Below, piece after piece: positions 7,163-16,617 of a stretch of DNA of 64,000 nt. Under the pieces are notes generated by a model. The model saw only the letters and a list, made by a program, of their open reading frames with translations. It was not told where the DNA came from and did not search any database. The stretch's first letter is position 1. Every line of letters starts with the position of its first letter. Origin of the DNA: Candidatus Fermentithermobacillaceae bacterium (lineage in GTDB: Bacteria > Bacillota > Sulfobacillia > Fermentithermobacillales > DUSS01); assembly GCA_012842495.1 (NCBI GenBank), contig DUSS01000024.1, positions 31,731 to 95,730 of the forward strand, in the 5' to 3' direction. The position numbers and the translations under genes are program-made.

Positions 7163-9901
7163 ATGGCGGAAAAAACTTCGTTGCCTACCGCATACGATCC
7201 GGCGGAGTTTGAAACCAAATGGTATAAATGGTGGTTGGAGAAGGGGTTCTTTAAAGCTCGCGTCCACCCGGGCAAGAAGCGTTTTTCCATCGTAATACCG
7301 CCCCCCAACGTCACTGGCGCGCTTCACATGGGCCACGCGCTGGACACTACGCTTCAGGACGTGTTTGTCAGGTACAGAAGGATGCAGGGGTACGAAACAC
7401 TATGGTTGCCCGGAACCGACCACGCCTCCATAGCCACTCACGCTAAGATCGAGGAGATGCTGGCAGAGGAGGGCACCTCCAGGTGGGAGCTGGGCCGGGA
7501 GAAATTCCTGGAGAGAGCGTGGGCCTGGAAGGAGAAGTATGGTCACATCATCACCGACCAGCTCAAGCGCCTCGGCGCTTCGTGTGACTGGTCAAGGGAG
7601 CGCTTTACCATGGACGAAGGGTGCTCCCGCGCGGTAACCGAAGTCTTTGTGCGCTTATACGAGAAGGGCCTCATCTACAGGGGAAAATACATGGTGAACT
7701 TCTGCCCTGGCTGTCGCACCGTCATATCCGATATCGAGGTCGAGCACGAGGAGATCGATGGGCACCTGTGGTACCTGCGATATCCCCTGGAAGGCGGCGG
7801 CGAAATCCAGGTGGCGACCACCCGGCCCGAGACGATGCTGGGAGATACAGCGGTGGCCGTGAATCCCGCCGATGGCAGGTACCGCAACCTAATAGGACGG
7901 TTCGCCATTCTTCCGCTGGTGGGAAGACGCCTCCCCATCATCGCCGACGACGCGGTCAAGCCGGACTTCGGCACCGGCGCCGTCAAAGTGACCCCATCTC
8001 ACGACCCCGATGACTTCGAGATGGCCCGGCGGCACAACTTGGATTTCGTGACCGTCATCGATACCGACGGCAAGATGACAGAGGGAGCTTTAAAGTACCG
8101 CGGACTTGACAGGTACGAAGCCCGGAAAGCTGTACTAAGGGACCTGGAAGCCGGCGGCTACCTGGTAAAGACCGAGCCATACAGGTTCGCTCAGGGAAGA
8201 TGTCACCGGTGCGACTCCCCGGTCGAACCGCTCATTTCCGAGCAGTGGTTCGTGAAGATGGAGCCATTGAAGGGTCCTGCCATCCAGGTGGTCAAGGACG
8301 GGATCGTGCGATTCGTGCCCGAGCGGTTCACCAAGATATATCTGAATTGGATGGAGAACGTCAGGGACTGGTGCATATCCCGGCAGCTCTGGTGGGGTCA
8401 CCGGATACCGGCTTGGTACTGCCAGAGCTGCGGGAAAGTGATAGTGGCCCGCGAGGCGCCGTCCGGTTGTTCCGAATGCGGAGGAGAGGTCAAACAGGAC
8501 GAAGACGTGCTTGATACGTGGTTTTCTTCGGCCCTGTGGCCGTTTTCCACCCTGGGCTGGCCGGAGAAAACGGCTGACCTCGACTACTTCTTCCCCACCG
8601 ATATACTGGTGACCGGCTACGACATCATCTTCTTCTGGGTGGCGAGGATGATCTTCTCCTCCCTCGAATTCACGGGAAGAGAACCGTTTAAAGACGTCCT
8701 CATCCACGGACTTGTCAGGGACGCGCTGGGGCGAAAGATGTCCAAGTCCCTGGGAAACGGCGTCGATCCCCTCGAGGTGGTGGAAAAGTACGGCGCTGAC
8801 GCCCTGAGAATATCGTTGACCTCGGGCGTGACGATGGGTAACGACATGAGGTTCTACTGGGAAAAGGTAGAAGGGTCGCGGAACTTCTGCAACAAACTGT
8901 GGAACGCTGCCCGGTTCATCCTCATGAACATCACGGGCTGGTCTCCGCCAGCGGAGCCGGTTTCTCCACGGACCCTCGAAGGTAAGTGGATTTTATCGCG
9001 ACTTTCCCATACAATCGACCGGGTCATAGACGCTATGGAGAGGTTCGAACCGGGCGAAGCTATCGATATCATAACTACCTTCGTTTGGGACGAGTTCTGC
9101 GACTGGTACATCGAGATCTCCAAGGCGAGTCTAAAGGATCCGGAGGCGTCAGAAGAAACCAGGTATATTCTCTGGAAGACGCTGGAGACCTCTCTCAGGC
9201 TATTGCACCCGTTCATCCCCTTCATCACCGAGGAGATCTGGCAAGCTCTGCCGCGACCTGCCGACGCTGCAGCGGATAAAGGGGCCTGCGAGCCCGGTGA
9301 AACTCGAACAGTAGCGGAGAGCATCATGGTGGCCCCTTATCCTGAGAAAGGGGAGTTCCCCGGGTACGAAGAAGCTGAGGCGTCCATCTCGATGATGATA
9401 GAAGCGACGAGGGCCATCCGGAATCTCAGGGCCGAGGTCTCCGTCCCCACCGGTAAGGAAGTCAGAGTGGTGCTCGTCGGCGATCCCGCCAAATGGGAGC
9501 CCCTCCTTCCCTATATAAAGCGGCTGGCCTGGGCAAATCCCCTCGAACTCGGCAAAGACCGGCCCCGTCAGGCGCTGGCCGCTGTCATCTCGGGTGCAGA
9601 GGTTTACCTGCCCCTGGCCGGAATCGTGGACCTCGAAAAGGAGATCTCTCGTCTTAATAAGCAGGTGAAGTCGATTTCTTCCGAGATCCAGCGCTCCCGG
9701 ACGAAACTGTCCGACAGCACTTTCCTGGAAAAGGCGCCCGTCGAGGTCGTCGAGAAAGAGAGAGCTAAACTTGAAGATCTCCAGGAAAAGCTGGCCAGGC
9801 TGGAGGAACGTCTAAAGGCGCTGGGCGCGGAGATCCCTGCCTCCGGCGAAGGTCAGAATGGGCAGGGCTCCGGCCCAGGTGGCGGACCGCACACGGGTTA
9901 G
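7163..9901 (+). CDS. valS: Valyl-tRNA synthetase
   Basis: This class I aminoacyl-tRNA synthetase charges tRNA-Val. The HIGH-type signature is HMGH (residues 55-58, in [16 protein letters not shown]) and the KMSKS loop is at 525-529. Between them lies the CP1 editing domain ([18 protein letters not shown], then [18 protein letters not shown]), which removes mischarged threonine. The C-terminus has the coiled-coil arm typical of ValRS ([20 protein letters not shown] onward) and ends in a Gly-rich tail. The length of 912 aa is normal. The ATG follows AAGGGAGAG at about the right distance. Expression is controlled by the T-box leader upstream, and folC follows 59 bases after the stop. Confidence 0.98.
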   Translation: MAEKTSLPTAYDPAEFETKWYKWWLEKGFFKARVHPGKKRFSIVIPPPNVTGALHMGHALDTTLQDVFVRYRRMQGYETLWLPGTDHASIATHAKIEEMLAEEGTSRWELGREKFLERAWAWKEKYGHIITDQLKRLGASCDWSRERFTMDEGCSRAVTEVFVRLYEKGLIYRGKYMVNFCPGCRTVISDIEVEHEEIDGHLWYLRYPLEGGGEIQVATTRPETMLGDTAVAVNPADGRYRNLIGRFAILPLVGRRLPIIADDAVKPDFGTGAVKVTPSHDPDDFEMARRHNLDFVTVIDTDGKMTEGALKYRGLDRYEARKAVLRDLEAGGYLVKTEPYRFAQGRCHRCDSPVEPLISEQWFVKMEPLKGPAIQVVKDGIVRFVPERFTKIYLNWMENVRDWCISRQLWWGHRIPAWYCQSCGKVIVAREAPSGCSECGGEVKQDEDVLDTWFSSALWPFSTLGWPEKTADLDYFFPTDILVTGYDIIFFWVARMIFSSLEFTGREPFKDVLIHGLVRDALGRKMSKSLGNGVDPLEVVEKYGADALRISLTSGVTMGNDMRFYWEKVEGSRNFCNKLWNAARFILMNITGWSPPAEPVSPRTLEGKWILSRLSHTIDRVIDAMERFEPGEAIDIITTFVWDEFCDWYIEISKASLKDPEASEETRYILWKTLETSLRLLHPFIPFITEEIWQALPRPADAAADKGACEPGETRTVAESIMVAPYPEKGEFPGYEEAEASISMMIEATRAIRNLRAEVSVPTGKEVRVVLVGDPAKWEPLLPYIKRLAWANPLELGKDRPRQALAAVISGAEVYLPLAGIVDLEKEISRLNKQVKSISSEIQRSRTKLSDSTFLEKAPVEVVEKERAKLEDLQEKLARLEERLKALGAEIPASGEGQNGQGSGPGGGPHTG

Positions 9902-9960
9902 GATGACGTGGGTTGGATAGACACCGGTAGATACGGGTTTATACAGAAGGAGCAAGGAAC

Positions 9961-11277
9961 GTGGACTACGAAGAAGCGCTCAACTGGATTCATTCGACGT
10001 ACAGGTTTGGATCCCAACTGGGCCTGGAGCGGATAAGTGTACTTCTGGACCTCCTCGGGAGACCGCAGGATTCAGGACGGTTTGTGCACGTCGCCGGCAC
10101 AAACGGGAAGGGTTCCGTCACGGCGATGGTGGCCTCCATCCTCAAGGAGGCCGGGTATCGAACGGGGACTTATACTTCGCCGCACCTGGAGGATTTCCGG
10201 GAACGGATTCGCCTGGGTGGGAGGAAGATCGGCAAGGAAGAGGTAGCCGAGCTCGTCCCCCGGGTAAAAGCTCAGGTTGAAAGGATGATGAGCGCAGGCT
10301 ATCCTCATCCTACCGAGTTCGAAATAGTGACGGCAATGGCGTTTCTATATTTCAAGGAATCCGGATGCGATTGGGTATCCCTCGAAGTGGGTCTCGGCGG
10401 CAGGTTCGACGCGACCAACGTGGTAACCCCGGCGGTTTCGGTTATAACGCCGGTCTCACTTGACCACACGGACAGACTTGGGAACACCCTGGGCGAGATA
10501 GCTTTCGAAAAAGCTGGAATCATAAAGCCCGGCGTTCCGGTGGTGGTGGCACCGCAGCCGCCCGAGGCGCTCGCGGTAATCCTCGATAGAGCGCGTGCGC
10601 TTGGGTGCAGGGTCATGCTGGTGGGAGAAGACATATCGTGGCGGGTGGAAGCCGAGTCCATCCGCGGTCAGGAGATTCAAGTCGTGGCCGGGCGGACTGA
10701 ACTCGGGCGCCTCTTCGTTCCGCTAGCTGGCCCACATCAGGCTGTCAACGCGGCGACGGCCGTAGCTGTCGCCCGGATTTTGACCGAGTCAGGGGCCGAG
10801 ATCGGCTGGGAGACCATCAAAGCTGGGATTGCCCGCACCAGGTGGCCGGGAAGACTCGAGGTTGTAGCTGAAAGGCCCCTGGTTATCCTGGACGGGGCGC
10901 ACAATCCGGGAGGGGCGGCTGCCCTGGTCCGCTCGCTGCCGCTTATTCCCCGGCGGAAGCTTATTTCCGTCGTGGGAATGTTGAAAGACAAGGACTACCG
11001 GCAGGTGTTGTCCCAGGTGTTACATTTCTGCGATGTGGTAGTGGCAACATCCCCGGTATCCGAAAGAGCTCTCGATGCGGGTGTGCTGGCGGAGGAAGCT
11101 TCAAAGTACTGTTCCGACGTGACGGTGGCAGGAAACGTGAAAGATGCTCTGGAACTCTCGCTCCAGCGGGCTTCTTCCGAAGACGCGGTGCTGATTTGGG
11201 GTTCCCTTTACCTCGTGGGCGCCGCCAGGATGCTACTCAGGGAGAAGCTTGGCATTCTTTTGGACGAGGACGAATAG
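9961..11277 (+). CDS. folC: Folylpolyglutamate synthase / dihydrofolate synthase
   Basis: This is a Mur-ligase-family enzyme that adds glutamate to folates and, in the bifunctional form, to dihydropteroate. The P-loop is GTNGKGSV (46-53), the central domain has YFKESGCDWVSLEVGLGGRFDATN, followed by SLDHTDRLGNTLGEIAFEKAGIIK, a standard FolC signature, and the C-terminal domain holds VILDGAHNPGG. The length is 438 aa. The start is a GTG behind AAGGAGC. It lies 59 bases after valS, the common valS-folC pair of Bacillota, and the next gene begins 29 bases after its stop. Confidence 0.95.
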   Translation: MDYEEALNWIHSTYRFGSQLGLERISVLLDLLGRPQDSGRFVHVAGTNGKGSVTAMVASILKEAGYRTGTYTSPHLEDFRERIRLGGRKIGKEEVAELVPRVKAQVERMMSAGYPHPTEFEIVTAMAFLYFKESGCDWVSLEVGLGGRFDATNVVTPAVSVITPVSLDHTDRLGNTLGEIAFEKAGIIKPGVPVVVAPQPPEALAVILDRARALGCRVMLVGEDISWRVEAESIRGQEIQVVAGRTELGRLFVPLAGPHQAVNAATAVAVARILTESGAEIGWETIKAGIARTRWPGRLEVVAERPLVILDGAHNPGGAAALVRSLPLIPRRKLISVVGMLKDKDYRQVLSQVLHFCDVVVATSPVSERALDAGVLAEEASKYCSDVTVAGNVKDALELSLQRASSEDAVLIWGSLYLVGAARMLLREKLGILLDEDE

Positions 11278-11306
11278 CATTTAGAGACGTATCGGGGGAG
11301 ATACCT

Positions 11307-11756
11307 TTGGCCGGACCGCGGGAACTCCAATGGCTACAGGTGGATCTCGAAATCCAACCCTGGCCCGAACTCCTGGAACGAAGGATGTTCATGGTATTCG
11401 GTGACGAAGAATCGCTGAAACTAACCTATGGCGCGACTTCTTACAAACCCGCGGTGAATTTCGAAAGGAACTACCTGGTTGCGATCCATCAAGGGCTTTG
11501 CCCTACAGGAGGGCACGGGATCAAGATTCACGCCGTACTCCTTCGGGACCGGGAGATCCGGGTAATCCTCAGCTTCAGAACTCCCGGGCCGGGGGAGTTT
11601 GTAACGATGGCCATGACAACCCCGAGGGCGTTCGTCCTGGTTCCAAAGATAGATTCCAGGCCCGAGCCGAGATTCACCTTCCACCTTCCAACCGGAGAGA
11701 AACTCGCCGAAGAAAAGCCCCGGTACGGTCTAAAGACGCCCGAAAGGAGGGTTTGA
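11307..11756 (+). CDS. PrcB C-terminal domain protein
   Basis: This 149-residue protein resembles the PrcB C-terminal domain, named after a partner of the Treponema dentilisin protease complex. The segment MVFGDEESLKLTYG, then VNFERNYLVAIHQG and the PTGGHGIKI signature are characteristic, and later beta strands follow (REIRVILSFRTPGPG). No signal peptide is present from this start. The open frame extends upstream to 11196 inside folC, but GGGGGAG (11294-11300) six bases before TTG 11307 marks the likely start. The function in Bacillota is unknown. It stands directly before the SPOR-domain gene, one base apart, so the two are probably co-translated. Confidence 0.7.
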   Translation: MAGPRELQWLQVDLEIQPWPELLERRMFMVFGDEESLKLTYGATSYKPAVNFERNYLVAIHQGLCPTGGHGIKIHAVLLRDREIRVILSFRTPGPGEFVTMAMTTPRAFVLVPKIDSRPEPRFTFHLPTGEKLAEEKPRYGLKTPERRV

Positions 11757-11757
11757 C

Positions 11758-12600
11758 ATGCGTAGAACCCGAATGTCGAGACCGAAAGGGATTTCGTCGC
11801 GTCTTTCGGCATTGTTCGTCTTCGTCCTCGTCGCTGTGGCCCTGGTGGGCGCCGGCTATCTTCTGGGAAGGTTCGTCCTTTCGTCCATCCTATCCAGACC
11901 TCCCGGTGCGCCTGTCAGCGGTCTTCCCGGGGAAAACAAGGCTGGGTCTGGGTCCGAGACCGTGACGGCGACGATATCCCTGGATGCATTCACGGTCTAC
12001 AGGATTCAGGTGGGTGCCTTCTCCAGCAAGGATAATGCCACAAAACTCGCCCAGGCGTGTCTTGGAAAGGGTGTGCCGGCTTATGTTATGGCGCCGGACC
12101 CCCTTCATAAGGTCTACTGCGGAGTTCTGGCGTCCAGGCAGGCGGCGGACAAGATGGCCGAGGGCGTGATGGCGAAAATATCTGGGACAGTCATTCCCGC
12201 AGAAGACAAGCTTTACATCGGTGCCCTCGAAGTCCCGGCCGTCCAGGTGCGGGTCGCGGGTGACAAGAAGTACGTGTCCGCGCTAGATGCCGCGGTAAAA
12301 AAGGCCGGTCCGGCGCTACATGCGCTCCTCGGCTTCTGGGATTCGTATTACCTGAAGACTGCCCCGGTGGACGTAAGATCCCCTGCCAGAGACGTAGCTT
12401 CGGCCCTGGAAGCTTTGAAAGCGGTCGAGCCCCCGGAAAGCCTGAAGAGCACCCATTCTGCCTGCGTGGCCGCCCTCGAGTCGCTGTCGAAAGCTCTCGC
12501 CGGCGCCGAGGCCGTCTACGGCGGGGATGCTTCGAAAGGACCCGAAGCCATGACGGAGTTCATGAAGCTCGTGGACATTCTGGCAAGCTTCGGCAAATGA
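11758..12600 (+). CDS. Membrane-anchored SPOR-domain protein
   Basis: This 280-residue protein has a short basic N-terminus, a transmembrane segment at about residues 16-42, and a Gly/Ser-rich linker. A SPOR domain follows at roughly 78-150 (VYRIQVGAFSSKDNATKLAQ is the standard first strand and helix; YVMAPDPLHKVYCGVLASRQ continues it). The remainder (about 165-280) is a mostly helical region I do not recognise. SPOR domains bind peptidoglycan stripped of stem peptides, typically at division sites or around the forespore, so a role in cell-wall remodelling is likely. The ATG sits behind GAAAGGAGGG. The single-pass topology puts the SPOR domain outside the membrane. Confidence 0.82.
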   Translation: MRRTRMSRPKGISSRLSALFVFVLVAVALVGAGYLLGRFVLSSILSRPPGAPVSGLPGENKAGSGSETVTATISLDAFTVYRIQVGAFSSKDNATKLAQACLGKGVPAYVMAPDPLHKVYCGVLASRQAADKMAEGVMAKISGTVIPAEDKLYIGALEVPAVQVRVAGDKKYVSALDAAVKKAGPALHALLGFWDSYYLKTAPVDVRSPARDVASALEALKAVEPPESLKSTHSACVAALESLSKALAGAEAVYGGDASKGPEAMTEFMKLVDILASFGK

Positions 12601-12919
12601 CCTGGCGGCAGAAGGAGGTCAGCGCGGAGCCAGGGGCTTGTCCTGATGCAGCGGTGTATCCCCTGTGACAGCCGGCAAGTTGCGCTGTCCACTGTAGGAA
12701 CCGGCAGTGTACGGTTTAAGTGTGAGCCAGCAGTGTTTTTCGGTTGGAGCTGGCCCGGTTGACCAGTTATGTATCTTGAGAATACAATCTAAAGTGTGTG
12801 CGCCCCTGCTATGCAGGGGTTAAGTTTTGAACTCTGATCGGGGGATCTGGGTTAAGGTTGAACGGTCGGTGAGGTTATCCGGTCAGCGGTAGCATACGGA
12901 TTCATACGAGGTGGTGCTG
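12601..12919 (+). other. 319-base gap before rnfC
   Basis: No coding frame is convincing here. The gap holds a promoter (12759-12788) and a small perfect hairpin, CCCCTGC/GCAGGGG (12803-12809 with 12813-12819, loop TAT), followed by TTAAGTTTTGA. The hairpin lies close to the expected transcription start and could act as a weak attenuator or a 5' stabiliser. I found no known riboswitch core, including FMN. Confidence 0.5.
12759..12788 (+). promoter_or_regulatory. Promoter candidate of the rnf operon
   Basis: TTGACC (12759-12764) and TACAAT (12783-12788) are 18 bases apart. The site lies about 130 bases before rnfC and is the best sigma-A match in the gap. Confidence 0.6.
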
Positions 12920-14266
12920 GTGTTAAGGACGAGAGCATTGTCGGGAGGGGTCCATCTCGACGACAGGAAAATCTCTTCCGGGAAACCTGTGGAGTTTGCA
13001 GGCATTCCGCCAGAGATAGTTCTGTTCATGTCACAGCACACCGGGGCTCCGGCAAAACCCGTGGTAAAAGCGGGAGACCATGTGCTGGCGGGCCAGGTCG
13101 TGGGAGAGGCACAATCTTTCGTTTCGGCTTCGGTTCACGCTTCTACTTCCGGGACTGTAAAAGCTGTAGAAGACCGGTATCATCCCATTCTCGCGAAGCC
13201 GTCAACGGCGGTGGTGATCGAGCCTGACGGCAAGGGCGAGATATGGGAAGGTATAGCTCCAGGGTCTGACGATATATCCACCTTATCTCCGGAAGACATC
13301 GTCAAGATCGCGAGAAACGCCGGTCTCGTCGGGTTGGGAGGGGCAGCTTTTCCGACCGCGGTTAAGCTTTCTCCCCCGAAGGACAAGCCCATCGACGTTT
13401 ACCTTTTAAACGGTGCGGAATGCGAGCCTTACCTCACCTGTGACGCCAGGCTCATGGTGGAAGAAGCGGATGAAATAGTATTCGGGTTCAGGGCCATGAT
13501 GAAGGCGGTCGGTGCTCCCAGGGGGATCGTTTGTATCGAAGACAACAAGCCCGAAGCTATCATGGCCATGGAAAGAGCCATTTCGGGAAAGTCCGGCATC
13601 GAACTTTGCATCTTGAAAACCAGATACCCGCAGGGCGGCGAAAAGCAGCTGATCCAGGTAGTTCTGGGACGAGAGGTTCCTCCCCCTCCGGGACTGCCTT
13701 TCGATGTGGGTGTCGTCGTTTCGAACGTAGGTACTGCGTACTCTCTGGCAAAGGCCATCCGAACGGGCATGCCTCTCGTGGATAGAGTCGTCACGGTGAC
13801 CGGCGCCGTTGGGTCGCCTTCTAATTTCCGGGTTCTTTTGGGGACACCGGTTTCGTTCTTGATCGAGAAGGCAGGTGGGTACACCGGTGAACCCGGCAAG
13901 GTCATAATGGGAGGCCCGATGATGGGAATATCCCTTCCCCGGACGGATGTGCCCGTGCTCAAGGGTACTACCGGCATCGTCGTGATGACTAAAGACGAAG
14001 TAAACCTAGATAAGCCGCTTCCGTGCATCCGGTGCGGGCGCTGCGTGGATTCCTGTCCGTTGAGACTCCTGCCCGTATGGATAGCGGCGTACTCGGATAG
14101 GGGCATGTACGAAGAAGCTGAAAAATACAGGGCTCTCGACTGCTGCGAATGCGGCGTATGCGCCTACAGGTGTCCTTCCCGGCGGCCTTTGGTCCAATCC
14201 ATCAGGCTGGCCAAACAGGCCATCATGGAAGAGCGCAGGGCCCGGGCGCAAAAGGTTTCCGGTTGA
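12920..14266 (+). CDS. rnfC: Rnf electron-transport complex subunit RnfC
   Basis: RnfC is the peripheral NADH- and FMN-binding subunit of the ion-pumping ferredoxin:NAD+ oxidoreductase. The start shows the family signature GGVHLDDRK. The Rossmann-like core has GLVGLGGAAFPTAVKL and NGAECEPYLTCDARLM, which bind FMN and NADH. Near the C-terminus two 4Fe-4S motifs follow: CIRCGRCVDSCP and [26 protein letters not shown] (12908-12914) lies five bases before GTG 12920, giving 448 aa; an in-frame GTG at 12911 would overlap that site. It is the first gene of a five-gene rnf operon, with rnfD 55 bases downstream. Confidence 0.96.
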   Translation: MLRTRALSGGVHLDDRKISSGKPVEFAGIPPEIVLFMSQHTGAPAKPVVKAGDHVLAGQVVGEAQSFVSASVHASTSGTVKAVEDRYHPILAKPSTAVVIEPDGKGEIWEGIAPGSDDISTLSPEDIVKIARNAGLVGLGGAAFPTAVKLSPPKDKPIDVYLLNGAECEPYLTCDARLMVEEADEIVFGFRAMMKAVGAPRGIVCIEDNKPEAIMAMERAISGKSGIELCILKTRYPQGGEKQLIQVVLGREVPPPPGLPFDVGVVVSNVGTAYSLAKAIRTGMPLVDRVVTVTGAVGSPSNFRVLLGTPVSFLIEKAGGYTGEPGKVIMGGPMMGISLPRTDVPVLKGTTGIVVMTKDEVNLDKPLPCIRCGRCVDSCPLRLLPVWIAAYSDRGMYEEAEKYRALDCCECGVCAYRCPSRRPLVQSIRLAKQAIMEERRARAQKVSG

Positions 14267-14321
14267 ACGCAACCGGGAGCGAAAAGATCTCTTGAGAGCT
14301 CAGGGACGGAGGTAGCGATAT

Positions 14322-15305
14322 ATGACGGAACGGTTGGTGGTGTCGCCGTCGCCCCACTGGAAGACGGGTAAAACAGTACCCGCTCTCATGCTCGACGTAG
14401 TTATGGCTCTAATGCCCGCGGTTGTAGCTTCCGTGGTGTTTTTCGGATGGAAAGCTCTTGCCATCATCTTGACTTCGGTGTCGTCGGCGGTGATTTCCGA
14501 GGCCGTCTACGAGAAGGCAGTCAAGCGGGAGGTTACCATAAAAGACTATTCCGCTGTAATCACCGGGATACTCCTGGCCATGAACATGCCCCCGGGAGTG
14601 CCCTTGTGGATGCCGGCGATAGGGTCAGCTTTTGCGATTGTGATCGCAAAGCAGCTTTTCGGCGGCCTGGGTTGCAACTTCGTCAACCCTGCTCTGGCCG
14701 GTCGGGCGTTTTTGATGGCGGCGTGGCCCCTTCACATGACCAGGGACTGGTTAGCGCCCGGGTTCTTCGGGGGCGTAGATGCGGCAGCTTCGGCTACGCC
14801 TCTCGCGGTCCTCAAGGGTGCGTCCGGCGGGGCTCTGCCGGGGATTTGGGATATGCTCCTAGGGAATCGGGCCGGGTGTCTCGGCGAGACGAGCATCATT
14901 GCCATCCTGATAGGAGGCATCTACCTGATCTGGAAGGAAGTAATCGACCCGAGGATCCCCTTGGGCTTCATAGGAACCGTGTTTGTCCTCACCTGGGTAT
15001 TCGGAAAGCCTGGTGCCTTCTTCCAGGGGAACGCCGTGTACCACATCCTTTCGGGCGGGCTTTTCCTGGGTGCCTTCTTTATGGCTACCGATTACGTTAC
15101 GAGCCCGGTGACGGCTAAAGGAAGGCTTTTGATGGGTATAGGCTGCGGAGCTATAACGGTCCTGATCAGGCTGTGGGGTGGGTACCCCGAAGGGGTTTCG
15201 TACTCGATTCTCCTCATGAACCTGGTGACGCCGCTGATCGACAGGGTGGTGGTACCCAGGTACTACGGGTGGAAGGGCGAAGCCCGGAAGGAAAAGGCTC
15301 TCTAA
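14322..15305 (+). CDS. rnfD: Rnf electron-transport complex subunit RnfD
   Basis: RnfD is an integral membrane subunit that carries a covalently bound FMN. This protein has 327 residues and about eight to ten hydrophobic segments. The flavinylation site is recognisable as AAASATPLAV near residue 150, where the threonine of the S-x-T consensus is the FMN acceptor. PSPHWKTGKTVPALMLDVVMAL at the start and GLGCNFVNPALAGRAFL in the middle are family signatures. The FMN would be attached by the ApbE protein encoded just after the operon. Only 19 bases separate it from rnfE, although rnfG normally lies here. Confidence 0.95.
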   Translation: MTERLVVSPSPHWKTGKTVPALMLDVVMALMPAVVASVVFFGWKALAIILTSVSSAVISEAVYEKAVKREVTIKDYSAVITGILLAMNMPPGVPLWMPAIGSAFAIVIAKQLFGGLGCNFVNPALAGRAFLMAAWPLHMTRDWLAPGFFGGVDAAASATPLAVLKGASGGALPGIWDMLLGNRAGCLGETSIIAILIGGIYLIWKEVIDPRIPLGFIGTVFVLTWVFGKPGAFFQGNAVYHILSGGLFLGAFFMATDYVTSPVTAKGRLLMGIGCGAITVLIRLWGGYPEGVSYSILLMNLVTPLIDRVVVPRYYGWKGEARKEKAL

Positions 15306-15324
15306 TGAAAGCGAGGCGAGGGTC

Positions 15325-15957
15325 TTGAGAAGAAGCGTGTTTTACGATTTCATCAAGGGTTTTATAGAGGAAAATCCCACGTTCCGGCTGGTCATCGGAA
15401 TGTGCCCGACCCTGGCGGTGACCACCAGCGTGGTGAACGGGTTTTGGATGGGTGTGAGCGTCATATTCGTTCTGGTCTTCGCCAACGTGTTCGTTTCCCT
15501 GCTGAGGAAGGTTACGCCCGACGAAATCAGGCTTCCCGTGTTCGTAATATTGATAGCCACGCCCGTGGTCATCGTCGAACTGGTTATGAGGGCGTACTTG
15601 CCGGCCATGTACGAGATTCTCGGGATATTCGTGCCTCTTATCGTGGTGAACTGCATTATCATCGCGAGAGCCGAGGCCTTTGCCTTTAAGCAGCCGGTGC
15701 TGAATTCCTTCGCCGACGGACTGGGGATAGGAGCCGGATATACCTTAAACCTCATCCTCATATCGGGTATAAGGGAATTCCTCGGAACCGGCCAAATAAC
15801 CGTGGGAAGCTTCCGCTTCCCGGCAGCTCCCTTTTTTGAACCGGCGGCGGTCATGTTGACCCCTCCAGGAGGCTTCATCTGTCTCGGACTGCTCATGGCG
15901 GTCCTCAACGTCCTCCTGGCCCGGCGGGAGCGCAAGGCGAAAGCTCAGGCAGTTTAG
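15325..15957 (+). CDS. rnfE: Rnf electron-transport complex subunit RnfE
   Basis: RnfE is a six-helix membrane subunit that, with RnfA, forms the inverted pair holding a buried iron-sulfur centre and part of the ion pathway. The protein has 210 residues. It shows ENPTFRLVIGMCPTLAVTT near the N-terminus and PLIVVNCIIIARAEAFA in the middle; the cysteines of MCPTLA and VNCII correspond to the conserved membrane cluster ligands. GAGYTLNLILISGIREFLG is also typical. The start is a TTG. It follows rnfD directly without rnfG and precedes rnfA by 42 bases. Confidence 0.95.
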   Translation: MRRSVFYDFIKGFIEENPTFRLVIGMCPTLAVTTSVVNGFWMGVSVIFVLVFANVFVSLLRKVTPDEIRLPVFVILIATPVVIVELVMRAYLPAMYEILGIFVPLIVVNCIIIARAEAFAFKQPVLNSFADGLGIGAGYTLNLILISGIREFLGTGQITVGSFRFPAAPFFEPAAVMLTPPGGFICLGLLMAVLNVLLARRERKAKAQAV

Positions 15958-15999
15958 GGGGGTATTTGGGTTTTCGGAGTACGGGAGGAGGGGTTCTCG

Positions 16000-16587
16000 T
16001 TGGAGATAATCGCCATCATTTTAGGCGGGGTGCTGATAAACAACTTCGTGTTCATGCAATACCTCGGCCTCTGTCCCTTCGTGGGAGTATCGAGGCAGCT
16101 GGAAACAGCGTTGGGGATGTCGGGCGCGGTGATCTTCGTCATGACCATGGCTTCTGCGGTCACGTCGGTCCTTGAGATCTACGTGCTGGCGCCGCTGGGT
16201 CTCGGCTATCTCAGGACCATCGCCTACATTCTAGTTATCGCCTCATTTGTCCAGTTAGTCGAGATATTCATGAAAAAGGCGGCGCCCGGTCTGTACAAAG
16301 CCCTCGGCATCTACCTTCCGCTAATAACGACGAACTGCGCCGTTCTGGGAGTGACCATGCTTAACGTGAGACATTCGTACGGCATCTTTCTGTCCACCCT
16401 GAACGGCCTTGCGGGTGCGCTGGGATGGAGCCTCGCCATAATCATCTTCGCGGGCATTCGCGAGAGATGGCGGCTGATGGACATTCCCAAAACTCTCGAG
16501 GGATTTCCGCTCGCTCTGGTTTCCACAGGGCTCATGTCCCTGGCGTTCCTCGGATTCCAGAACCTTTTCAAGGCGGTATTCCGCTGA
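16000..16587 (+). CDS. rnfA: Rnf electron-transport complex subunit RnfA
   Basis: RnfA is the membrane partner of RnfE, with six helices and opposite topology. The 195-residue protein shows NNFVFMQYLGLCPFVGVSR at the start and ITTNCAVLGVTMLNV in the middle. The cysteines in LCPF and TNCAVLG match the ligands of the intramembrane iron-sulfur centre shared by RnfA and RnfE. AIIIFAGIRERWRL is another family segment. The TTG start lies behind GGGAGGAGGGG. rnfB follows 30 bases later. Confidence 0.96.
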   Translation: MEIIAIILGGVLINNFVFMQYLGLCPFVGVSRQLETALGMSGAVIFVMTMASAVTSVLEIYVLAPLGLGYLRTIAYILVIASFVQLVEIFMKKAAPGLYKALGIYLPLITTNCAVLGVTMLNVRHSYGIFLSTLNGLAGALGWSLAIIIFAGIRERWRLMDIPKTLEGFPLALVSTGLMSLAFLGFQNLFKAVFR

Positions 16588-16617
16588 GAACGAGAAACGG
16601 TTCAGAGGTGAAGCACT

